DNA from: Halarcobacter anaerophilus
Lineage (GTDB): Bacteria > Campylobacterota > Campylobacteria > Campylobacterales > Arcobacteraceae
Direction of reading: 5' to 3'
Assembly (NCBI RefSeq): GCF_006459125.1
Contig: NZ_CP041070.1
Coordinates: forward strand, 248,001 to 312,000
Length of the DNA stretch: 64,000 bases
The position numbers were made by a program, and so were the translations under genes. Under the pieces are notes generated by a model. It made no database searches and was not told the DNA's origin. It was given only the letters and a program-made list of their open reading frames with translations. This document shows, one piece after another, positions 6,901-16,453 of this stretch. Positions within the stretch are counted from its first letter, which is position 1. Each line of letters begins with the position of its first letter.

Positions 6901-8325
6901 TTAAAGGCATATTTGAGCTTTTTCATTAGGTTTTGCAAATAAGAAACCTTGAGAAAAGTCGATTTTAAGCTCTTTTATAAGATTTGCAAGCTCTTTAGAA
7001 TCTACAAATTCGGCAATAGTTTTTATCTGGTTCATTTTAGAAAATTCTACTATTAGTTTTATTAAATTGATATTTTCGGCATTTCCTAAAAGATTTTGAA
7101 TAATGCTTCCGTCAATTTTTATAAAATCTGGGTTTAATTTTAGAATATTATTCCAATTTGAATATCCTGCTCCAAAATCATCGAGAGCAACTTTGGTTCC
7201 ATACTCTTTTATTTTTTTTGTAAACTCAATCAAAATATTATAATCGGCAATATTTTCTGTTTCTAAAAACTCTATTGTTAATCTTTTTGCAATTTGGGGA
7301 TTTTGTTTTAACATTGAAAAGATAAAATTGCAGGTATTTTGATTGATAATATCGATATATGAGAGGTTGATTGAAAATTCGCAAGAGGAGTTTTTAAAAT
7401 CATTAAAAGCACATTCGATTATTCTATGGGTTATTTTATGATAAAGTTTAAATTTTTTTGAAACATTTATAAATTCAAAAGGTGAGATAAGTTTATCATC
7501 TTTTTTTATCCTAGCCAAAGTTTCGTATTTATATATTTCTTGAGAGTTGTTATCGTAAATACCTTGATATACGGGGATAATTTGATTTTTGTCCAATGCT
7601 TCTCTAATAATATTTAACATATCCAAAGAGTTTGTACAATAAATTTTTTGAGGATTATACGAACTTATACTTTTTTCAATAGATTTTCTTATTGCAAGAA
7701 GAGCTTCTGCTGCAGTTAAATATTTCGGTTTGGTATTAGAATAAGCAATATTTAAATGCATATAAAATTTATAAGAGTCTACTTCAAAAAGTCTCTCTTC
7801 AAACTTTGATTTAAGGGATTCTAAAACCTCTTTTATATTATCTTTATCGTAGTAAAAAGCAAATTCATCTCCGTAAATTCTATATGTGGGTTCTTTTATC
7901 TCTTCATAAACAATATCTCTTAAGCATAAAGCCGCTTTTTTAAGCAGTTCATCTGCTTTTTTAAATCCCAAATGTTTGTTAAAGTTCGTAAAATCAATAA
8001 TATTTAATAAAATTAGATACTTTTTTTGGGTTTCACAAACTTTAAAGAACTCTTCACGATTTTTAAGTTCGGTTAGTGTATCTCTTTGATTACAAAAGTT
8101 TAATCTGTTTTTCACTTTTTTTAAATCAAAATATTTTTTTAGGGCATAAAACGTAGTGCAGATAGAAATAGCAATAAAGATAACGAAAAATTCATCAAGT
8201 TGAAAATGTTCATATTTTCTTGAAAGATTATAAAGATATTCAAAGCTATCAAGTGAGATCAAAACAATAGAGATTATTAGAATTGTGGATAATAATATTA
8301 ACTCATCTTTATGATTTTTTAACAT
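6901..8325 (-). CDS. Membrane GGDEF-EAL cyclic-di-GMP signalling protein
   Basis: 474 residues. Two N-terminal membrane segments (about 8-25 and 44-62) have almost no periplasmic domain. A GGDEF domain (about 75-225) carries YRIYGDEFAFY in place of GGDEF, so cyclase activity is doubtful. The EAL domain (about 235-474) keeps YETLARI (EAL motif as ETL), NLSYID, IEFLETE, DDFGAGYSN, KIDGSII and SQGFLFAKP, so phosphodiesterase activity is plausible. No operon partner with a known role; it is the last gene before the por operon, oriented the same way. Confidence 0.88.
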   Translation of the reverse strand: MLKNHKDELILLSTILIISIVLISLDSFEYLYNLSRKYEHFQLDEFFVIFIAISICTTFYALKKYFDLKKVKNRLNFCNQRDTLTELKNREEFFKVCETQKKYLILLNIIDFTNFNKHLGFKKADELLKKAALCLRDIVYEEIKEPTYRIYGDEFAFYYDKDNIKEVLESLKSKFEERLFEVDSYKFYMHLNIAYSNTKPKYLTAAEALLAIRKSIEKSISSYNPQKIYCTNSLDMLNIIREALDKNQIIPVYQGIYDNNSQEIYKYETLARIKKDDKLISPFEFINVSKKFKLYHKITHRIIECAFNDFKNSSCEFSINLSYIDIINQNTCNFIFSMLKQNPQIAKRLTIEFLETENIADYNILIEFTKKIKEYGTKVALDDFGAGYSNWNNILKLNPDFIKIDGSIIQNLLGNAENINLIKLIVEFSKMNQIKTIAEFVDSKELANLIKELKIDFSQGFLFAKPNEKAQICL

Positions 8326-8556
8326 GTAAAAGACCTTTTGTAAGAATAAATAAATTATTTTATTTATAAAATTTATAATAATATCGTAAATATAGCATAT
8401 ATATGATTATAAAAATATTATTTTTTATACAATTAATAAAAATATAATTATAAATATCATTCTTAATTTTATTTTTAGAATAGAAATATTTGGATATAAA
8501 ACAATTTTCAAGCAGGATATAAAGATGAAATTTAAAAAGTTATTTGTAGTAGTTTT

Positions 8557-8589
8557 TTTCAAAGAGGGGCATAAAATCCCTCTTTGAAA
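8557..8589 (-). terminator. Hairpin after porB
   Basis: TTTCAAAGAGGG pairs with CCCTCTTTGAAA around nine bases, 17 bases past the porB stop. The minus strand then reads AAAAAA rather than U, so it is a stable 3' hairpin but not a textbook Rho-independent terminator. Confidence 0.5.
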
Positions 8590-8605
8590 TAAGATAAAAG
8601 TTGTT

Positions 8606-9562
8606 TTAAACTCTTGCTTCTTCTCTTCTTTGTAAGTACTCCCAATATTTATCAACTCTTTTTTGCCATTCGTCGATTAAATATTCGTTTTCAGGTTTAA
8701 ACAGGTGTTTAAATCTTGGTTGGAATGCTAAATAATCTCTTACAGGTACAATATTTTTAGGTCTGTATGTAATATTTAGTTCAGTTCCGTCAACGATTTC
8801 ATAAAGTGGAAATACAAGTGAATCAACAGCTAAATCTGAAGCTTCAATTGTTTCATGAGGTTGAAATTTCCATTCTGTCGTACATGCAGACATTGCATTA
8901 ATAAATACAGGTCCTTTTGTAGCAAACCCTTTTTGGATTTTTTTAACCATATCTTTCCATTTATTCGGAGCAACTTGTGCAACATAAGGAGAACCGTGAG
9001 CTGCCATAATTTGAAGCATATCTTTTTTGTTTCTTTTTTCACCGTAAGATGTAGAACCGGCAGGTGCAGTTGTAGTTGAAGCTCCAATTGGTGTAGAAGA
9101 AGATCTTTGCCCTCCTGTGTTTGCATAAACTTCATTGTCTAAACAAACATACATCATATCGTGACCTCTTTCAAAACATCCTGAAATCCATTGGAAACCG
9201 ATATCATAAGTAGCACCGTCTCCACCGAATGCAACGAATTTAGGTTCCGGAGTATCCGGACTGATTCTTCCTTTTTTTCTTAAAGCTTTATTCATAGCTT
9301 CAGCTCCTGCAATCGCAGTTGAACCGTTTTCAAATCCGATATGAATCCAAGAACAGTCCCAAGAAGTATGAGGATATATAGCTGTACAAACTTCTAAACA
9401 ACCTGTTGAAGCTCCAACTACTAAGTTGTCGTTTGTTGCATTTAAAACTTCTCTTACAATGATTGAGTGGGCACATCCCGGACATAAAACGTGAGAACCC
9501 TCAAATCTTTCAGCCGCAGTTGAAAACGTTTTTAAGTTTTTGATTACTTTTTGATTACTCAT
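8606..9562 (-). CDS. porB: Pyruvate:ferredoxin oxidoreductase, beta subunit (TPP-binding)
   Basis: 318 residues, close to the ε-proteobacterial PorB length. It holds thiamine diphosphate and a [4Fe-4S] cluster: CPGCAHSIIVREV near the N-terminus and the TPP motif GGDGATYDIGFQW...CLDNEVYANTGGQRS. With PorA, PorD and PorG it oxidises pyruvate to acetyl-CoA and CO2, reducing ferredoxin or flavodoxin. It is the last gene of porG-porD-porA-porB, 9 bases after porA, the same order as in Helicobacter pylori. Confidence 0.95.
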   Translation of the reverse strand: MSNQKVIKNLKTFSTAAERFEGSHVLCPGCAHSIIVREVLNATNDNLVVGASTGCLEVCTAIYPHTSWDCSWIHIGFENGSTAIAGAEAMNKALRKKGRISPDTPEPKFVAFGGDGATYDIGFQWISGCFERGHDMMYVCLDNEVYANTGGQRSSSTPIGASTTTAPAGSTSYGEKRNKKDMLQIMAAHGSPYVAQVAPNKWKDMVKKIQKGFATKGPVFINAMSACTTEWKFQPHETIEASDLAVDSLVFPLYEIVDGTELNITYRPKNIVPVRDYLAFQPRFKHLFKPENEYLIDEWQKRVDKYWEYLQRREEARV

Positions 9563-9571
9563 TTTTATTCC

Positions 9572-10798
9572 TTACAGCTCATAAAAGCTTAATTCTGGTC
9601 CTCTAACTCCGTGAAGTCTTTGGATTTTTCCAGTTATTTTTCCATTTTCAGCATCTTTTGCCAAATCTCTAAAAATATCTTTTAACTCATGTACAGTTAT
9701 ATCTCTACCGCCTAATCCGTAAATTAAGTTTCTCATTACAGGTCTTGCTTCCGTATTAATCAATGCTCCTGCAACTTCATTATATAAAGCACCTACTGTT
9801 CCTCCTGGAGCTGATCTATCCATACATGCAATAGCTTTTACGTTTTGTAATTTTTGAGCTAATTGTGTTAAAGGAAAGGGTCTAAAAAGTCTTGGAGATA
9901 CTACTGCTGCTTTTATACCTTCTTCTTTTAGTTCATCTGCCGCAATTGTTGCAGTTTCATATGTTGTACCTAAACAGATAATAGCAACATCTGCACCTTC
10001 AAGATTATGAGTCTCTACGATATTATATTCTCTACCTGTTAACTCTTTGAACTCTTTAAATACCTCTTCAACTACAGGAAATGCAGCTTGAAGTGCAGCA
10101 TGTTGTTTTGCTTTATGCTCAAAATGCCAGTCATGTTCTGTTTGAACCCCGTGAGTTACGGGTTTTGAAAAATCCAACATAGCATTTACGGGTACATAAT
10201 CTCCTATAAAGTTATAAGCAACTTCATCTTTAAGAGGTCTTACTGTTTGTGCCGTATGTGAAGTTAAAAATCCGTCTTGATTTGAAATAACAGGAAGTCT
10301 AACATCCATATGTTCACCGATTTTAAATGCCATTAATGTTAAGTCATAAGCATTTTGTGCATTAAATGAATCTAGTTGAATCCATCCTGCATCTCTTGTA
10401 AGATACATATCAGAGTGGTCACCGTTTACATTTAAAGGTGCAGCTAAAGCTCTATTCACAAGGCATAATACAGCAGGAAGTCTCATCCCCGAACATTGGT
10501 AAAGAACTTCAACCATAAGGGCACAACCTTGAGATGACGTAGCAGTCGCAACTCTTCCTCCAGCCGCCGCTGCACCCACACAGGCAGACATTGCAGCATG
10601 TTCAGATTCAACCATTATAAACTCACCGTCAACATAACCGTTTGCATGGAAAGTCGCATAGTTTTCAACAGTATTTGTAGATGGAGTAATAGGGTATGCC
10701 GCAACAACATCAACACTAGCTTGTCTTAATGCTTGTGCATTACAGGTATTACCGTCCCAAACTTCTACTTCATTTAGTTCCATTTGTTTGCTATTCAT
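9572..10798 (-). CDS. porA: Pyruvate:ferredoxin oxidoreductase, alpha subunit
   Basis: 408 residues. The N-terminal pyrimidine-binding domain has DVVAAYPITPSTNTVENYA, the hallmark of 2-oxoacid:ferredoxin oxidoreductase alpha chains, and EHAAMSACVGAAAAGGRV-type loops around the substrate site. Its ATG overlaps the porD stop by one base, so translation is coupled. The length and neighbours fit PorA rather than the 2-oxoglutarate enzyme (OorA is shorter and lacks this gene order). Confidence 0.95.
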   Translation of the reverse strand: MNSKQMELNEVEVWDGNTCNAQALRQASVDVVAAYPITPSTNTVENYATFHANGYVDGEFIMVESEHAAMSACVGAAAAGGRVATATSSQGCALMVEVLYQCSGMRLPAVLCLVNRALAAPLNVNGDHSDMYLTRDAGWIQLDSFNAQNAYDLTLMAFKIGEHMDVRLPVISNQDGFLTSHTAQTVRPLKDEVAYNFIGDYVPVNAMLDFSKPVTHGVQTEHDWHFEHKAKQHAALQAAFPVVEEVFKEFKELTGREYNIVETHNLEGADVAIICLGTTYETATIAADELKEEGIKAAVVSPRLFRPFPLTQLAQKLQNVKAIACMDRSAPGGTVGALYNEVAGALINTEARPVMRNLIYGLGGRDITVHELKDIFRDLAKDAENGKITGKIQRLHGVRGPELSFYEL

Positions 10799-11211
10799 TA
10801 TTCTTCACCCTTTTTTTTCTTCTCAGGCCACTTTGTAAGTGCATCTTCGTTTTTTTCAGTTTCATTAAACATTAATAGTGATTTTGGATTTGTAGGACAT
10901 ACTTGAACACAGATTCCGCATCCTTTACAGTGATCGTAATCTACACCTTTCATCTCTTTCTCTCTTGAGATAATTGCTGTATCCGGACAGAAAACCCAGC
11001 AGTTTTGACAGTCGATACATAGTTCACTGTTCCATACCGGTTTAATTACTCTCCAATCTCCAACATATGCATTTTTAGAGTTTGTTTCGCAATAAGTTCT
11101 ATCTTCAGGTTGTGTTTCAGCCATAAGATAATCAACATTCGAATCAAAAGAGTATAATGCAGCTCCCGGAACTAATTCGTCCCATCCCATATCTTTAATT
11201 GATTTACTCAT
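10798..11211 (-). CDS. porD: Pyruvate:ferredoxin oxidoreductase, delta (ferredoxin) subunit
   Basis: 137 residues with two [4Fe-4S] motifs, CIDCQNCWVFCPDTA and CKGCGICVQVCPTNP, that carry electrons from the TPP site to external ferredoxin. The N-terminal 50 residues are an extension typical of ε-proteobacterial PorD. It lies 9 bases from porG and overlaps porA. Confidence 0.94.
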   Translation of the reverse strand: MSKSIKDMGWDELVPGAALYSFDSNVDYLMAETQPEDRTYCETNSKNAYVGDWRVIKPVWNSELCIDCQNCWVFCPDTAIISREKEMKGVDYDHCKGCGICVQVCPTNPKSLLMFNETEKNEDALTKWPEKKKKGEE

Positions 11212-11220
11212 TGTTGCTCC

Positions 11221-11784
11221 TTAGTGTACTTCGTCATATGCTCTTTTTATAGCAATCATGTTTGCATCGATTACTTTTGGAGGCAATTTTTTTAGTACTT
11301 TTCTCATTGCATTTTGAAAATATTCAAGTTCAAACATTCCGCTGATTTTCATAAATGCACCTAACATTGGAGTATTAGGAATCGGTCTTCCTATAGTCTC
11401 TTGAGAGATTTTTAGACAGTCTAAAATATAAGTTCTATCTTCTCTTCCTTGCAGTGCAGGGACTAATTGTATCAACTCATCTTTTGTCAAGTGAGTTGTA
11501 ATGATATATTGTGTTTGCTCTGTTTCATGTGCTGTAAAATCATCAGTAAATGCTAATGCCGGGTCAAGAATAAATACATAATTTGGATGCATAAACTTTT
11601 CATGATTTATGATTTGTTTATCATCTATTCTATTATATGCAGTCATTGATGCACCTCTTTTTGCAGAACCGTAGAATGCAAAAGCTTGCACTTCCTTCCC
11701 CGTCTCAGCAACAACTGAACCTAGCCCTTTAGCACCTGTTACGGCACCTTGACCAGCACGGCTGTGCCATCTAATTTCTAGCAT
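11221..11784 (-). CDS. porG: Pyruvate:ferredoxin oxidoreductase, gamma subunit
   Basis: 187 residues, start MLEIRWHSRAGQGAVTGAKG, the standard opening of the gamma domain. First gene of porGDAB; TTTTAGGAGCAAAC precedes the ATG. The upstream 221-base gap holds a repeated palindrome and a minus-strand TTAATTATAC that could be a -10 element, so the operon may have its own promoter below nifJ. Confidence 0.94.
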   Translation of the reverse strand: MLEIRWHSRAGQGAVTGAKGLGSVVAETGKEVQAFAFYGSAKRGASMTAYNRIDDKQIINHEKFMHPNYVFILDPALAFTDDFTAHETEQTQYIITTHLTKDELIQLVPALQGREDRTYILDCLKISQETIGRPIPNTPMLGAFMKISGMFELEYFQNAMRKVLKKLPPKVIDANMIAIKRAYDEVH

Positions 11785-11925
11785 GTTTGCTCCTAAAATT
11801 TATTTTAGCTTAATAGACTCATCTAATTTGTCTGCGCAAAGTTTATGAAAACAAAACTTAGCGTATAATTAAAATATGTAATAGTTATGTACAAAAATTG
11901 TGGAATTTTAAAATTTATTGAAATG

Positions 11926-11981
11926 GTGAACATATGTCCATTTTATGGGGCTTTTTAGTGAACATATGTCCACTAAAAAGC
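11926..11981 (-). promoter_or_regulatory. Repeated near-palindrome and hairpin between nifJ and porG
   Basis: GTGAACATATGTCCA occurs at 11926-11940 and 11958-11972, exactly 32 bases (three helical turns) apart; each copy is a near-perfect palindrome centred on ACATATGT. The second copy is also the loop of an 11-bp perfect hairpin (GCTTTTTAGTG at 11950-11960, inverse at 11971-11981). No U-tract follows on the minus strand. It could be a regulator-binding pair or an attenuator between the two pyruvate oxidoreductase units. Confidence 0.6.
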
Positions 11982-12005
11982 AGTTTTTGTGATAAGTTAA
12001 ACTTA

Positions 12006-15000
12006 TTATTCTTCTATTTCATCAGAGTAATCAGCTGCTGCCATTCTCTTTAATTGTCTAAATCTGTACTGAGCATCTTTTTTATTTTGTTCTAGTAAAA
12101 AGTCTGCATGTTCGGGATTTATTTTTTTAATTGATCTATATCTTGTCTCTTTCATTAAGAACTCATCATATTTTTCCCAGTCGGGTTTTTTCCCTGAGAT
12201 TTTGATTGGATTTTGTCCTTGATCAATTTTTCTCGGATCAAAAGTATAAATAGGCCAATATCCGCAATCAGTTGCAAGTTTACCTTGTTCTACCGATTTC
12301 ATAAGTCCACCTTGGATTCCGTGAGCAATACAAGGAGAGTACGCAATAATCAATGAAGGTCCGTCATACTCTTCAGCTTCTTTCATAGCTTGTACCGCAT
12401 GTTTTTGATTTGCTCTTGAGTTAATTTGTGCAACAAAGATATTTCCGTAGGTCATAGAGATATATCCTAAGTCTTTGTTTTTATTCGGTTTCCCGTCATT
12501 TGTAAAGTCTGCAATAGAACCTGTTCTTGCCGCTTTTGAAGATTGGCCTCCCGTATTTGAGTAAACTTCAGTATCAACAACCAGCATATTTACATTCTCT
12601 CCTGTTGAGAGAACATGGTCAAGTCCTCCATATCCGATATCATATGCCCAACCGTCACCACCGATTATCCATTGAGATTTTCTTACAATGTATTTTTTAA
12701 GACTTAATAACTCTTTTACTCCAGGCAAATCTTGATTTTGTTCTAATTGAGGAACAAGTTTATCTCTGATTTCTTGAGTTTTAACTCCATTACTTCTATT
12801 TTCCAACCACTCTTTATAAAGACCTTTTAAAGGATTAGTTACTTTTTCCATAGTCTCTTGCATGATATTGCCCATTCTGTTTCTGATAGTCTCATTTGCA
12901 GCATGCATACCGTATCCAAACTCTGCCGCATCTTCAAACAGTGAATTTGCCCATGCTGGACCTTCACCTTTTGCATTCTTTGTAAACGGTGTTGAAGGTG
13001 CTGAAGCTGAATAAATAGATGAACATCCTGTAGCATTTGAAACCATCATTCTATCACCGAAGAGTTGAGTAGCAAGAGTAATATACGGAGTTTCACCGCA
13101 TCCGGGACAAGCTGAGTGGAATTCAAACAGAGGTTGAGCAAATTGCGAACCTTGTACCGTATCTTTTTTAACCAAGTAGTCTTTATATGTTACATCATTA
13201 AATAGATAATCGGCATTTTCCTGTTCTTTATTTTCATCTTCAACTTCATATGGAACCATTTTAAGAGATTTCTCTTTTGTAGGACAAATATCAACACAAA
13301 CATTACATCCAGTACAATCCATAATAGAGACTTGGATTTTATATTTTAAACCTTGATCTTTTGTTCCTTTTGCTTTTGCATCCAGAGAGTGTGTTTTTAC
13401 GCCTTCAGGGGCACTTCCAAACTCTTCTTCATCCATTAAAAACGGTCTGATAACTGCATGCGGACACTCAAATGCACATTGGTTACATTGAATACAGGTA
13501 TCTTCGTTCCATTGAGGAACCATAGTTGCGATAGCTCTTTTTTCATATTTTGTAGAACCGTTTTCAAAAGTTCCGCACTCCATTCCGAGATTTACGATTG
13601 AGGATACGGGAAGTTCATCACCTTTTGCGGCATTTACTACTTTTGCAAATTTTTCTACATATTCACTTCCGTGGTATTGAGATTTAACTACTAATTCTCC
13701 GCCTTCTAAGTTTGACCATGCAGAATCAACAGGAACTTCAACAAGTCCTTCTTCTCCCGAATCAATAGCAAGGTAGTTCATTTTTACTATCTCTTCACCT
13801 TTGTTACCGTAAGCTTTTTCTGCATACTCTTTCATATATGTTTTAGCTTCTTCATAAGGGATAATATCCGCAAGTTTAAAGAAAGCTGCTTGCATAATAG
13901 TATTTGTTCTTGTTCCTAAACCTATATCTCTTGCAATTTTAGTTGCATTGATGATATAAAATTTAACTTCTTTATCTGCAATAATTTTTTTAACTCTATC
14001 AGGAATTTTATTTGCTATCTCTTCTACTGAATAGATTGAGTTAAGTAAAAAAGTTCCTCCTTGTTTAATTCTGTCTATTACTTCATACTGCTCTAAATAT
14101 ATCTCTTTTGAACATGCAATAAATTTAGGTGAATTTACCAAATATGTAGATCTAATAGGATTTTTGCTAAATCTTAGGTGAGATCTCGTATAACCGCCGC
14201 TTTTTTTAGAGTCGTATGCAAAATATGCTTGAGCATAAAGATCTGTTTTATCCCCTATAATTTTTACGGAGTTTTTATTAGCTCCTACAGTACCGTCTGC
14301 TCCAAGTCCGTAAAATAAACATTCACTTACATCTTCAACAACGGAAATACTCTCTTTTACATCTATAGAAGTAAAAGTTACATCATCATTAATACCTACC
14401 GTAAAGTGATTTTTTGGATTTTGGCTTGCTAGGTTATCAAATAAAGCAATAATTTGGTTAGGCGGAACATCTTTTGATGATAAACCGTATCTTCCACCTA
14501 TAATAAGAGGTTTTTTCTCTTGTTCATAGAATACTGCTTTTACATCTAAAAATAACGGTTCTCCTAAACTTCCCGCTTCTTTTGTTCTGTCAATTACACA
14601 AATTCTCTCTACAGAATCAGGAAGTGCATCCATAAAATATTTTGTACTAAAAGGTCTAAATAGATGTACGATTAGTAATCCTACTTTTCTTCCTTCAGTT
14701 TTTCTTAGGAAATCAACGGTTTCTCTGATAGTTTCATTTACCGAACCCATTGCTACAATTATATCTGTAGCTTCTGGATCTCCGTAAAAAGTAAAAGGAG
14801 CATAATCTCTTCCTGTTACTTTTGAAATCTCTTTCATATAATTATTTACGATATCAGGTAAAGCTTCATAATATTTATTTGCAGCTTCTCTTCCTTGGAA
14901 GTAGATATCATCGTTTTGTGCGGTACCTCTTGTTACGGGAGATTCCGGATTAAGTGAAGTATCTCTGAATCTTTGTACTGCATCATAATCGATTAATCTG

Positions 15001-15575
15001 TCAAAAACTTCATAAGGCATCACTTCAACTTTATTTATTTCATGAGATGTTCTAAATCCGTCAAAGAAGTGTAAAAAAGGGACTCTTCCTTTTATTGCAG
15101 ATAGATGCGCAACCCCGCCTAAGTCCATAACTTCTTGAACCGAAGATGTTGACATCATTGCAAAACCCGTAGCTCTCGTACTCATTACATCTTGGTGGTC
15201 TCCGAAAATCGATAAAGCGTGAGTTGCCAAAGAACGAGCTGCCACATGAATAACACCCGGTAATAACTGTCCTGCAACTTTATACATATTAGGAATTTTA
15301 AGAAGTAGACCTTGAGAGGCGGTAAAAGTAGTTGTTAAAGCACCTGCTTGAAGTGAACCGTGAAAAGTTCCCGCAGCACCTGCTTCACTTTGCATTTCTA
15401 TAACTTTTACTGTAGAACCGAAAAGATTTTTTTTACCTTGAGTTGCCCATTTTTCTACATTATCACCCATTTGTGATGAGGGCGTAATAGGATAAACACC
15501 GGCAACTTCCGTAAAAGCGTATGATACATATGAAGCTGCCTCATTACCGTCCATTGTAGCAAATTTTTTTGACAT
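12006..15575 (-). CDS. nifJ: Pyruvate:ferredoxin (flavodoxin) oxidoreductase, single-chain
   Basis: 1189 residues, the full length of the homodimeric enzyme. Domains in order: alpha (VAGVYPITPSSQMGDNVE), gamma, the ferredoxin-type domain with CIQCNQCAFECPHAV and CTGCNVCVDICPTKE, and the TPP domain with CPGCGETPY and GGDGWAYDIGYGGLDHV...DTEVYSNTGGQSS. It catalyses the same reaction as PorGDAB. The ATG at 15575 follows GAAGGATATCAA. No frameshift or missing cluster ligand seen. Confidence 0.97.
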   Translation of the reverse strand: MSKKFATMDGNEAASYVSYAFTEVAGVYPITPSSQMGDNVEKWATQGKKNLFGSTVKVIEMQSEAGAAGTFHGSLQAGALTTTFTASQGLLLKIPNMYKVAGQLLPGVIHVAARSLATHALSIFGDHQDVMSTRATGFAMMSTSSVQEVMDLGGVAHLSAIKGRVPFLHFFDGFRTSHEINKVEVMPYEVFDRLIDYDAVQRFRDTSLNPESPVTRGTAQNDDIYFQGREAANKYYEALPDIVNNYMKEISKVTGRDYAPFTFYGDPEATDIIVAMGSVNETIRETVDFLRKTEGRKVGLLIVHLFRPFSTKYFMDALPDSVERICVIDRTKEAGSLGEPLFLDVKAVFYEQEKKPLIIGGRYGLSSKDVPPNQIIALFDNLASQNPKNHFTVGINDDVTFTSIDVKESISVVEDVSECLFYGLGADGTVGANKNSVKIIGDKTDLYAQAYFAYDSKKSGGYTRSHLRFSKNPIRSTYLVNSPKFIACSKEIYLEQYEVIDRIKQGGTFLLNSIYSVEEIANKIPDRVKKIIADKEVKFYIINATKIARDIGLGTRTNTIMQAAFFKLADIIPYEEAKTYMKEYAEKAYGNKGEEIVKMNYLAIDSGEEGLVEVPVDSAWSNLEGGELVVKSQYHGSEYVEKFAKVVNAAKGDELPVSSIVNLGMECGTFENGSTKYEKRAIATMVPQWNEDTCIQCNQCAFECPHAVIRPFLMDEEEFGSAPEGVKTHSLDAKAKGTKDQGLKYKIQVSIMDCTGCNVCVDICPTKEKSLKMVPYEVEDENKEQENADYLFNDVTYKDYLVKKDTVQGSQFAQPLFEFHSACPGCGETPYITLATQLFGDRMMVSNATGCSSIYSASAPSTPFTKNAKGEGPAWANSLFEDAAEFGYGMHAANETIRNRMGNIMQETMEKVTNPLKGLYKEWLENRSNGVKTQEIRDKLVPQLEQNQDLPGVKELLSLKKYIVRKSQWIIGGDGWAYDIGYGGLDHVLSTGENVNMLVVDTEVYSNTGGQSSKAARTGSIADFTNDGKPNKNKDLGYISMTYGNIFVAQINSRANQKHAVQAMKEAEEYDGPSLIIAYSPCIAHGIQGGLMKSVEQGKLATDCGYWPIYTFDPRKIDQGQNPIKISGKKPDWEKYDEFLMKETRYRSIKKINPEHADFLLEQNKKDAQYRFRQLKRMAAADYSDEIEE

Positions 15576-15720
15576 TTGATATCCTTCAAATATAGTAATT
15601 CTTATGTTTTGATATTAATTAAACTTAACTTATATACTCTTGAATATTAACAGAAATAAGTTTATATTAATTAATATAATTAATTAACTACACAATTTAT
15701 GAAGAATTTAAGTTTTGCTT

Positions 15721-16374
15721 TTAGCTTTCAGATAATTTTTTTATAAGTTTAACTGCTTCTAAGGGGTTATTTGCAATATACGAAGTATGCTCTTTTAAAC
15801 TCTCTTCTTTTCCGTAACCGCATAAAACACCAATAGAGTTTATACCTGCACTGTTTGCAGCTATTAAATCAAGTTCAGTATCTCCTACCATCCAGATATC
15901 ACAAGTATTTTTTATGTTCATTAGGTCTAAGGTTTTATGAATAGGTTCAGGATGAGGTTTGGGATTTTCTACATGCTCTCTTCCTGTTACAAACTCGAAA
16001 TATTTCATTAGTTCAAGGTGCTCTAAAAGTTCTTGACTATATATTCCCGTTTTTGTAGTAACAACCGAAAGTCTGGCAAAGGTATTTGCAAGTTCTATTG
16101 CCTCTTTTGCAAATTGTAGAAGTTCTGTTTGTTGTTTTGATATCTCTTTATATCTTTTTTTATAAGTATCTACATAATCCCATACGACTTCTTGTTCAAC
16201 ACCAAGTTCTTGAAACATAATATCTAAAGGATAACCGATTAGAGATTTTATATCTTCATCATCTCCTTTAAAGTCATAATTCATTTTTTCAAAAGAGTGG
16301 TGAAAAGTAGAAACGATTGCATCTGTAGAATCGATTAAAGTTCCATCAAGATCAAAAAGTATAATTTTTTCCAA
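15721..16374 (-). CDS. HAD-family phosphatase, phosphoglycolate-phosphatase-like
   Basis: 217 residues. All four HAD motifs are present: FDLDGTLIDS (nucleophile D), VVTTKTG, KPHPEP (Lys) and MVGDTELDLIAANSAG. A four-helix cap of the subclass I type lies after residue 15, as in Gph/PpaX. The substrate could be phosphoglycolate, pyrophosphate or a sugar phosphate; sequence alone does not decide. It lies between nifJ and the binding-protein gene, same strand, not clearly an operon. Confidence 0.82.
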   Translation of the reverse strand: MEKIILFDLDGTLIDSTDAIVSTFHHSFEKMNYDFKGDDEDIKSLIGYPLDIMFQELGVEQEVVWDYVDTYKKRYKEISKQQTELLQFAKEAIELANTFARLSVVTTKTGIYSQELLEHLELMKYFEFVTGREHVENPKPHPEPIHKTLDLMNIKNTCDIWMVGDTELDLIAANSAGINSIGVLCGYGKEESLKEHTSYIANNPLEAVKLIKKLSES

Positions 16375-16453
16375 TTAATAGCCTTCTTTATAAAGTCATA
16401 AAAGAGTTTAGTGAAAAAAACTTTATAGTTGAATATATTTTTTTAACTAATAT

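Noticed and set aside
8425-8655. Possible 76-residue minus-strand frame between the GGDEF-EAL gene and porB
   Set aside because: It overlaps the porB end and its hairpin, has low-complexity AT-rich composition and no ribosome-binding site.
8855-9135. Frames on both strands inside porB
   Set aside because: Overlap the strongly conserved PorB frame and encode low-complexity protein.
11881-11895. AATAGTTATGTACAA also seen on the minus strand near 4138-4150
   Set aside because: A 15-base match in AT-rich sequence without shared context; no support for a mobile element end.
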